Assembly: GCF_014268805.2 (NCBI RefSeq)
Contig: NZ_JABWRF020000001.1
Location: 558,001-622,000 of the forward strand
From: Pseudomonas farsensis
GTDB lineage: Bacteria; Pseudomonadota; Gammaproteobacteria; Pseudomonadales; Pseudomonadaceae
Length of the DNA: 64,000 nt
Direction: 5' to 3'
Shown: positions 56,721-64,000 of the stretch, piece by piece
Layout of the letters: each line of letters begins with the position of its first letter
Position numbering within the stretch: the stretch's first letter is position 1
Notes under the pieces: generated by a model
What the model saw: only the letters and a program-made list of their open reading frames with translations
The model's database searches: none
Told to the model about the DNA's origin: nothing
Position numbers and translations under genes: made by a program

Positions 56721-58247
56721 TCAGGCGGCGCGGTCGCGCGTCGTACGGGCTTGTTGCAGGTAATCGGCCAACGCTTGTTGCTCCGCCGCATTGGTGAACA
56801 GGCCAAGCTTGGTGCGGCGCCAGAGGATGTCGTCGGCATCGACTGCCCACTCTTCGGCGCGCAGGTAATCCACCTCGCGGGTGAACAGCCCGCCACCCAT
56901 CGCCTGGCCCAGATCCTCCGGCCCCTCTACGCCTTCAAGCAAACGCCATACGCGGTTGCCATAGGTCACCGACCAGCGCTTGGCGATATCCACCGGCAGC
57001 CAGCTGTGGCGGGCCAGCAGCTTGTCGACCAGTGCCTGCGCCGTGGTCATGTCTTCGCCACCTGGCAGAGGCGCGTCAGCCGTCCAACTGCCGCGCATCT
57101 GGGTGAAGTAAGGCTTGAGTTCGGCCATCGCCGATTCGGCCAGCTTGCGGTAGGTGGTGAGCTTGCCGCCGAACACCGACAACAAGGGAGCCTCGCCGGC
57201 AGCAGCCGACAGCGCCAGGGTGTAGTCGCGGGTCACGGCCGAGGGGTTGTCGGACTCGTCGTTGCACAGCGGGCGCACACCGGAATAGGTGTTGAGGATG
57301 TCCGCACGGCTGAGTAGTTGATTGAAGTGGTCGTTGACCACCTTGAGCATGTAGTCGGTTTCCTGCTCGGTGATCGCCACCTTGGCCGGGTCGCCGCTGT
57401 ACTCGCGGTCGGTGGTGCCAACCAGGGTGAAACGGTCCAGGTAAGGGATGCAGAATACGATGCGCTGGTCTTCGTTCTGCAGAATGTAGGCGTGCTCGCC
57501 CTCGTACATGCGTGGCACGATCAGGTGGCTGCCTTGGATCAGGCGGATGCCGTAAGGGGCGTCCAGCTTGAGGTCGTCGCGGATGAAGCTTGCGACCCAA
57601 GGGCCAGCGGCATTGACCAGCGCACGGGCGCGGATGTTCTGGCGGCTGCCATCGGCATGCTCCAGCTCGACCTGCCACAGGCCGCCAACACGTTCGGCGC
57701 GCAGGCAGCGGGTGCGGGTGTGAATGTGCGCGCCGTTTTCGCGGGCGGACATGGCATTGACCACCACCAGGCGCGCGTCATCGACTGCGCAGTCGGCGTA
57801 TTCAAAACCGCGTGTGATGGCCGGTTTGAGCGGGTAGCCGGGGCCAAAGCGCAGGCTGCGCGAGGCGCCCAGGCGCTTGCGCTTGCCCAGGTTGTCGTAC
57901 AGGAACAGGCCGGCGCGGATCATCCAGGCCGGGCGCAGGTGCGGGCGGTGCGGCAACACGAAACGCATCGGCTTGACGATGTGCGGGGCCTTGGCCAGCA
58001 GCACTTCGCGCTCGGCCAGGGCTTCGCGTACCAAACGGAATTCGTAGTGCTCCAGGTAGCGCAGGCCGCCGTGGATCAGCTTGCTGCTGGCCGACGAGGT
58101 GTGGCGGGCGAGGTCGTCCTTTTCGCAAAGGAACACGCTAAGGCCGCGCCCGGCAGCGTCGGCCGCGATCCCCACGCCATTGATGCCGCCACCAATGACG
58201 GCAAGGTCGTAACAGTCGAGCGGTTGTGGCGAAACGGGCTGGGACAC
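56721..58247 (-). CDS. glpD: Aerobic glycerol-3-phosphate dehydrogenase GlpD
   Basis: 508 residues from a GTG at 58247, chosen because AGGAGG lies just before it; an ATG at 58289 would add 14 unrelated residues. The FAD motif DLAVIGGGINGVGIAADAAG is at the N-terminus, and SSKLIHGGLRYLEHYEFRLV and RIVFCIPYLDRFTLVGTTDR are typical. It oxidises glycerol-3-phosphate to dihydroxyacetone phosphate at the membrane. Convergent with the LRR-NEL gene, 36 bases away. Confidence 0.95.
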   Translation of the reverse strand: MSQPVSPQPLDCYDLAVIGGGINGVGIAADAAGRGLSVFLCEKDDLARHTSSASSKLIHGGLRYLEHYEFRLVREALAEREVLLAKAPHIVKPMRFVLPHRPHLRPAWMIRAGLFLYDNLGKRKRLGASRSLRFGPGYPLKPAITRGFEYADCAVDDARLVVVNAMSARENGAHIHTRTRCLRAERVGGLWQVELEHADGSRQNIRARALVNAAGPWVASFIRDDLKLDAPYGIRLIQGSHLIVPRMYEGEHAYILQNEDQRIVFCIPYLDRFTLVGTTDREYSGDPAKVAITEQETDYMLKVVNDHFNQLLSRADILNTYSGVRPLCNDESDNPSAVTRDYTLALSAAAGEAPLLSVFGGKLTTYRKLAESAMAELKPYFTQMRGSWTADAPLPGGEDMTTAQALVDKLLARHSWLPVDIAKRWSVTYGNRVWRLLEGVEGPEDLGQAMGGGLFTREVDYLRAEEWAVDADDILWRRTKLGLFTNAAEQQALADYLQQARTTRDRAA

Positions 58248-58290
58248 GGCAAGGCCTCCTGGTAGCTCACATCGAATGTGAACATTCATG

Positions 58291-58302
58291 TTCGAATTCG
58301 AA
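58291..58302. promoter_or_regulatory. Palindrome before glpD, candidate GlpR site
   Basis: TTCGAATTCGAA is a perfect palindrome with TTCG half-sites like those of GlpR operators, and a further TTCAT/ATGTTC cluster lies at 58281-58291. It sits 44 bases before the glpD start. Assignment is inference from half-site likeness. Confidence 0.4.
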
Positions 58303-58385
58303 AATACTAGCGCAATGAACAGGCACTCGCCAGTCCGTCTTTATAGAAAAAACTGATCGGATGACAAACAAATGAACATTAACGA

Positions 58386-58421
58386 AAACAAAGCGGCCGC
58401 TGGCCTTGCCAGCCGCGGCCA
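58386..58421 (-). terminator. Terminator after glpR
   Basis: On the minus strand a GC-rich stem (GGCCGCGGCTGGC, loop, GCCAGCGGCCGC) ends in TTTGTTTT, about 16 bases after the glpR stop. It separates glpR from glpD, which then needs its own promoter. Confidence 0.7.
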
Positions 58422-58437
58422 TTTTGCGCAGCGTGGA

Positions 58438-59193
58438 TCACACCACGTCGAGGCGGATCTTGTGTTGGGTGAGCAGTTCGGTCAGGGCGGGCGAGGGGGG
58501 CTGGTCGGTCACCAGGCAATCGACCAGGCTGATCGAACCCAGGCGCACCATGGCGTTGCGCCCGAATTTGCTGGAGTCAGCGGCGAGGATCACCTGGCGT
58601 GCATTGGCGATGATCGCCTGGGACACCCGCACTTCCTGGTAATCGAAGTCCAGCAGGCTGCCATCTTCATCGATACCGCTGATACCCACCACCGCGAAAT
58701 CGACCTTGAACTGGCTGATGAAGTCGACACTGGCCTGGCCCACCACGCCGCCGTCGCGGCGCACGGTGCCACCGGCCACCAGTACTTCAAAGTCATCCTT
58801 GGCGCTGAGGATCGCCGCCACATGCAGGTTATTGGTGATGATCTTCAGGTGGTTGTGGTTGAGCAGCGCGCGGGCGATGGATTCGGTGGTGGTGCCGATA
58901 TTGATGAACAGCGAGGCGTGGTCGGGGATCTGCTGGGCCACGGTTTCGGCGATACGCTGCTTTTCGTCGCGCATCTGGTCGGCGCGCATGGCGTAGGCGG
59001 TGTTCTCGATGCTTGAGTCATAGGCCGCGCCGCCGTGGTAGCGGCGTAGCAGGTTGGCCTCGGCGAGCTGGTTGATGTCGCGGCGAATGGTTTGCGGCGT
59101 GACGACGAACAGCTGGGCCATTTCCTCGATGCTGACGTAGCCGCGTTCGCGGACCAGCTCAAGGATTTGTTGTTGGCGGGGGGGCAGATTCAT
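58438..59193 (-). CDS. glpR: Glycerol-3-phosphate regulon repressor GlpR
   Basis: 251 residues of the DeoR family from the ATG at 59193 ([20 protein letters not shown]). The helix-turn-helix is [20 protein letters not shown]; the effector domain contains [20 protein letters not shown]. It represses glp genes until glycerol-3-phosphate binds. It lies between glpK and glpD with hairpins on both sides. Confidence 0.94.
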   Translation of the reverse strand: MNLPPRQQQILELVRERGYVSIEEMAQLFVVTPQTIRRDINQLAEANLLRRYHGGAAYDSSIENTAYAMRADQMRDEKQRIAETVAQQIPDHASLFINIGTTTESIARALLNHNHLKIITNNLHVAAILSAKDDFEVLVAGGTVRRDGGVVGQASVDFISQFKVDFAVVGISGIDEDGSLLDFDYQEVRVSQAIIANARQVILAADSSKFGRNAMVRLGSISLVDCLVTDQPPSPALTELLTQHKIRLDVV

Positions 59194-59272
59194 GGGCGGT
59201 CCTTTTGGGCTGCCGGACAAATGCTGCAATGATGCCGCAGGAAGGGGGGCAGGACCAGCGTGCGCTTTGCGC

Positions 59273-59313
59273 AAACGACCATCGCGGCGCCTGCAGCACC
59301 GCGATGGTCGTTT
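59273..59313. terminator. Perfect 15-bp hairpin between glpK and glpR
   Basis: AAACGACCATCGCGG and CCGCGATGGTCGTTT pair perfectly across an 11-nt loop, 11 bases after the glpK stop. It has A runs before and T runs after on either strand, so it could act both ways. It would uncouple glpFK from glpR. Confidence 0.75.
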
Positions 59314-59323
59314 GTGATGGCTG

Positions 59324-60853
<1,530 letters not shown>

Positions 60854-60889
60854 TCAGGGTGTGGCGAGCGCCGGCACGCGGCGCTGGCG

Positions 60890-61741
60890 TCAGGAAACCT
60901 GGGTATTGCCCTGAGGATTATCGTCTGTCTGTTCGGGTGTGGCCGCAACGCTTGGCAGGTTGCGCGCAATCAGGCCGCGATAGATCGCCGCACCCAGGCT
61001 TGCGCCAACAATGGGGGCGAATACCGGTACCAGGAAATACGGGATGTCGCGCCCGCCAGTAAAGGCAACTTCGCCCCAGCCGGCAAAAAAGGTCATGAGC
61101 TTGGGCCCGAAGTCACGCGCAGGGTTCATCGCAAAGCCGGTCAACGGGCCCATGGCGCTGCCGATCACGGCGATCAGCAGGCCGATCAGCAGCGGTGCTG
61201 CCGGGCCACGTGGCAGGCCGTTGTTGTCGTCGGTCAGGGCCATGATCACGGCCATCAGAATGGCAGTGATGATCACCTCCACCAGAAATGCCTGGCCGGT
61301 GGACAGTGACGGGTGCGGATAGGTCGAGAACACCGAGGCCAGCTCTAGGCTCGCCTGGCTGCCGCGCAGCATGGCGTGGGCTTGTTCGAAATCGAAGAAC
61401 AGGTTGCTGTAAAGCGTGTAAACGAGCGCAGCGCCGCAGAACGCGCCGCCCACCTGGGCCAGGATGTAGAACGGCAGTTTGCGTTTTTCGAAGCCTGCGA
61501 ATACGGCCAGCGCGATGCTTACCGCCGGGTTCAGGTGCGCACCGGATACTCCGGCTGTGAGGTAGATGGCCATGCTGACGCCCACCCCCCAGATGATGCT
61601 GATTTCCCACAGGCCAAAGCTTGCCCCCGCTACCTTGAGCGCGGCGACGCAGCCCGTACCGAAGAAGATCAGCAGCGCGGTGCCGAGAAATTCGGCCATG
61701 CATTGGGCGGATAGCGTGGGTTGTCGTAGAGCAGTCGTCAT
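60890..61741 (-). CDS. glpF: Glycerol facilitator GlpF
   Basis: 283 residues of the aquaglyceroporin family. Both pore motifs are seen: SGAHLNPAVS and TGFAMNPARDFGP, with six membrane helices. It lets glycerol enter by diffusion. The ATG at 61741 (MTTALRQPTLSAQCMAEFLG) is chosen because the family starts here; the open frame upstream is unrelated sequence. Confidence 0.95.
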   Translation of the reverse strand: MTTALRQPTLSAQCMAEFLGTALLIFFGTGCVAALKVAGASFGLWEISIIWGVGVSMAIYLTAGVSGAHLNPAVSIALAVFAGFEKRKLPFYILAQVGGAFCGAALVYTLYSNLFFDFEQAHAMLRGSQASLELASVFSTYPHPSLSTGQAFLVEVIITAILMAVIMALTDDNNGLPRGPAAPLLIGLLIAVIGSAMGPLTGFAMNPARDFGPKLMTFFAGWGEVAFTGGRDIPYFLVPVFAPIVGASLGAAIYRGLIARNLPSVAATPEQTDDNPQGNTQVS

Positions 61742-61902
61742 GTATGACCTCGGTTCTTGTTGTTGTGAGGCGCAGGGCGCTCGACAGCAAATAAGCCCGG
61801 CGTGAATCCCCATTGACGCCGGACGGGCAACAAGCGTGCACTCAATGGGTGCGGCGCTTATTCAGAAACGAAAAAATATAGACAAGAAACGCTGCTGTCA
61901 AA

Positions 61903-61917
61903 GGTCGAAAATGAACG
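61903..61917. promoter_or_regulatory. Candidate GlpR half-site pair upstream of glpF
   Basis: On the minus strand CGTTCATTTTCGACC resembles the GlpR layout of GTTC and TCGA/C half-sites across an AT-rich centre. It is about 162 bp before the glpF start. The remaining 306-bp divergent gap (61742-62047) has an A-rich stretch at 61866-61880 and no gene. Confidence 0.3.
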
Positions 61918-62047
61918 TATAGCCACATTCTGACTGCAATGGTGCTGCGCGAATCCTTGGGCACCGCTCTGGTGCGGGCAGTATGCTGGCTGGGTGTGTT
62001 GATTTGTCCTACAGTAGCCGCCGACCTGTGATCGACTGGAGCCGTTG

Positions 62048-62518
62048 ATGACCCCCGCTTTGGACCTGTTGAAAAAGGCGCGCGCCGAACACCGCGTGCA
62101 CAGCTATGAACACGACCCAAAGAGCGCTTCCTATGGCCTGGAGGCCGCCGAGAAGCTTGGCCTCGACCCGCAGCGCGTGTTCAAGACCTTGCTCGCCAGC
62201 AGCGAGAAAGGCGAGTTGCTGGTGGCGGTGGTTCCGGTAGGCGGCACCCTTGACCTCAAAGCGTTGGCCCATGCGGCTGCGGTCAAGAAGTGCGAGATGG
62301 CCGACCCGCAAGCTGCCCAGCGTGCCACAGGGTATCTGGTAGGTGGCATCAGCCCGCTGGGCCAGAAAAAGCGCCTGCGCACGTTTATCGACAGCTCGGC
62401 GCAGGCGCATGACACCATTCATGTCAGCGCCGGCCGGCGGGGGCTTGAAGTAGAGCTGGCGGCGACGGTGCTGGCCGCCCATACCCAGGGGCAATTCGCG
62501 GCGATCGGTCGCAGCTGA
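62048..62518 (+). CDS. ybaK: Cys-tRNA(Pro) deacylase YbaK
   Basis: 156 residues from the ATG at 62048. The YbaK fold is shown by LDPQRVFKTLLASSEKGELL with the catalytic lysine region, RATGYLVGGISPLGQKKRLR and RRGLEVELAATVLAA. It clears cysteine wrongly attached to tRNA-Pro. It is divergent from glpF. Confidence 0.93.
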   Translation: MTPALDLLKKARAEHRVHSYEHDPKSASYGLEAAEKLGLDPQRVFKTLLASSEKGELLVAVVPVGGTLDLKALAHAAAVKKCEMADPQAAQRATGYLVGGISPLGQKKRLRTFIDSSAQAHDTIHVSAGRRGLEVELAATVLAAHTQGQFAAIGRS

Positions 62519-62621
62519 AAACCGCATCTGTATGGTGGTAAATACTGCTGCTCTGTCACTGTACGGTCGGGGCCCGGTAGCCCATGCTCGGCCTTCGATA
62601 ACAAGCTAGAAGGACCGTGTC

Positions 62622-63401
62622 ATGCAGTTGCACTTCCACCAGGTCGACGCCTTCAGTGATCGCCCCTTCGCCGGTAACCCGGCAATGGTCTACCTCCTTG
62701 AGCAGTGGCTGGACGATGCGTTGATGCAGCGCATTGCCGCCGAACACAACCTGGCCGAGACGGCGTTTGTGGTCGCTCAAGGTGAGGCTTACGCGATCCG
62801 TTGGTTTACCCCGTCCACCGAGGTGCCGTTGTGTGGCCACGCCACCCTGGCCAGTGCTTATGTGTTGTTCGAGGTGTACGGCCAGGACAAGCCACGGCTT
62901 GATTTCCACAGCCAGTCTGGCCTTTTGAGCGTAAGCCGTGATGGCGACCTGTTGTGGCTGGACTTCCCGCGTATCGATGCGCAGCCGGCCACCGAGGTAA
63001 CGGGGGTGGCCGAAGCGCTGGGTTGCGAGGTGCTGGAGGTGCGCCAGGGCAAGGAGTTGTTCGTGGTGTTGGCTTCTGAGCAGGCGGTGCTGGATTGCAA
63101 GCCGGATATGGCGGCCGTCGCGGCGTTGCCGGGGCTGGGCGTGATCATCACCGCGCCGGGTGTGGAGCATGACTTCGTATCGCGCTACTTCGCCCCTGCC
63201 ATTGGCATTCCCGAAGACCCGGTCACAGGCTCCACCCACTGCTTGCTGATCCCGTACTGGGCGCAGCGGCTGGACAAGACCGAGTTGCGCGCGGCGCAGC
63301 GTTCGGCGCGTGGCGGCGAGTTGTACTGCAAACTGGAAGGGCAGCGGGTGAAGATCGGCGGGCATGCCACGCGGGTTGCCAGCGGGACGCTGATGCTCTG
63401 A
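62622..63401 (+). CDS. PhzF-family isomerase
   Basis: 259 residues. The PhzF family start QVDAFSDRPFAGNPAMVYLL and the catalytic Glu46 in NLAETAFVV are present, together with VPLCGHATLASAYVLFE and the late EDPVTGSTHCLLIPYWA loop. Most PhzF-like proteins outside phenazine clusters have unknown substrates, and no phenazine gene lies nearby. It is preceded by AGAAGGA and 103 bases after ybaK. Confidence 0.9.
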   Translation: MQLHFHQVDAFSDRPFAGNPAMVYLLEQWLDDALMQRIAAEHNLAETAFVVAQGEAYAIRWFTPSTEVPLCGHATLASAYVLFEVYGQDKPRLDFHSQSGLLSVSRDGDLLWLDFPRIDAQPATEVTGVAEALGCEVLEVRQGKELFVVLASEQAVLDCKPDMAAVAALPGLGVIITAPGVEHDFVSRYFAPAIGIPEDPVTGSTHCLLIPYWAQRLDKTELRAAQRSARGGELYCKLEGQRVKIGGHATRVASGTLML

Positions 63402-63419
63402 GGTGTAATAGCCTTAGAG

Positions 63420-63721
63420 GGCCTCATCGCAGGCTGTCGCCAGCTCCCACAGAGACCGCCCATCCCCATATCGATGCCGTCTACGCGGTCAGTGTAGGAG
63501 CGGCCTTGTGCCGCGAAAGGGCTGCGAAGCAGCCCCAGGATCTGAGCATCCACCAGAATCGCGGGGCTGCTTCGCAGCCCTTTCGCGGCGCAAGGCCGCT
63601 CCTACACAATCAAAAGCGACTTGCCCGAAACCATAGAATCTCCCACAGAGACCGTGCGCAGTCGTAATAATGAGTCCTTGCCCAGACCCGGTGGGAGCTG
63701 GCGATAGCCTGCGATGAGGCC
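63420..63721. repeat. Composite REP repeat, family A, intact copy in opposite orientation
   Basis: It fills nearly all of the 345-bp gap 63402-63746. Outer arms lie at 63420-63451 and about 63691-63721. The linkers are those of the copy at 10712 but in reverse order and strand (CCGTCTACGCGGTCA on the left, AATCAAAAGCGACTTGCCCG on the right). The inner hairpin is 63492-63607. Its loop (AGGATCTGAGCATCC and on) reads in the same direction as in the copy at 10712, although the linkers are reversed. Confidence 0.88.
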
Positions 63722-63746
63722 AGCACTGGCTGGCTCAGAGCAAAGG

Positions 63747-64000
63747 TCAATGCGCCGAGCTGTAGCGGCGCACGCCGTTCTCCTGGCGCGCCGCCACGCT
63801 ACCAGGCACCGGGAACAACACCAGGTGATCGGCCGCTACGGCGATGCCGACATCCTGCCCGACCTGATGGTCGATATGGCTGGGGAAGATCGCTTCAAGC
63901 TGGCTGCCAGTCGGCAATTGCAGGCGATACAGCGTCGAGGCGCCGAGGAAGCTCTTGCCGACAATGCGCGCACGCAGCTCGCTTTCGGGCGCATGGATGA
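63747..64000 (-). CDS. ABC transporter ATP-binding protein, C-terminal part (partial)
   Basis: 84 complete codons ending in RRYSSAH. The segment ESELRARIVGKSFLGASTLY through AVAADHLVLFP is a TOBE domain, as found at the C-terminus of PotA/UgpC-type import ATPases. The ATPase core lies beyond the window edge. The substrate cannot be told from this part. Confidence 0.75.
   Translation of the reverse strand, partial: IHAPESELRARIVGKSFLGASTLYRLQLPTGSQLEAIFPSHIDHQVGQDVGIAVAADHLVLFPVPGSVAARQENGVRRYSSAH

Overview
The window looks like chromosomal DNA of a fluorescent Pseudomonas, most likely the Pseudomonas putida group. It is GC-rich throughout, gene order and protein sequences match that group as I know it (algU-mucA-mucB-mucD without mucC, lepA-lepB-rnc-era-recO-pdxJ, gcd-oprB, aatJQMP-aauSR, glpFKRD), and the gaps carry REP-type palindromes. 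I see no rRNA or tRNA gene, CRISPR array, prophage or insertion sequence. Identifications come from reading translated sequence and recalled family knowledge; no database search was run.

Layout. 1-8003: end of an unidentified gene, then a tricarboxylate uptake operon on the minus strand (opdH porin, tctC, tctB, tctA and an overlapping AbrB-type membrane protein) with its divergent two-component regulators tctD-tctE. 8034-12648: HDOD protein, ygfZ, sdhE-ygfX and nadB. 13000-16867: envelope-stress sigma factor AlgU with its anti-sigma system MucA/MucB and the periplasmic protease MucD. 17141-23115: lepA, lepB, rnc, era, recO (frameshifted here) and pdxJ. 23513-28339: a heavy-metal-type two-component pair with a divergent small secreted protein, the tRNA wobble-uridine genes cmoA-cmoB and an I42 protease-inhibitor lipoprotein. 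28446-37394: a Lon paralogue, gcd-oprB for periplasmic glucose oxidation, two small genes, and an NfeR/NfeF-like ferric-reductase pair. 37484-45214: a large class A penicillin-binding protein, an orphan FMN glutamate-synthase-like enzyme, a Nudix hydrolase, metR and a divergent alpha/beta hydrolase. 45545-52048: acidic amino-acid regulation and uptake (aauR-aauS, aatP-aatM-aatQ-aatJ). 52374-56684: a large toxin-like gene (dermonecrotic-toxin-like region, leucine-rich repeats, NEL ubiquitin-ligase region) broken by one in-frame amber codon. 56721-61741: glycerol genes glpF-glpK-glpR-glpD. 62048-64000: ybaK, a PhzF-like gene and the end of an ABC ATPase.

Two genes are disrupted: recO has two frameshifts that cancel each other in net phase, and the LRR-NEL gene has a single TAG. 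The repeats are the least explained part. Nested composite repeats (family A at about 96, 10712 and 63420; family B at about 23194 and 45233) have outer REP arms around conserved linkers and an inner hairpin with arms of about 44 bp. In both families the hairpin loop lies in opposite orientation relative to its linkers between copies, as if the core had inverted.

Regulatory sites that read well include a sigma-22 promoter before algU, a -24/-12 promoter with two AauR-type palindromes before aatJ, a repeat cluster between opdH and tctD, and a paired ATATATCG repeat plus Fur-like palindrome before the NfeR/NfeF pair.
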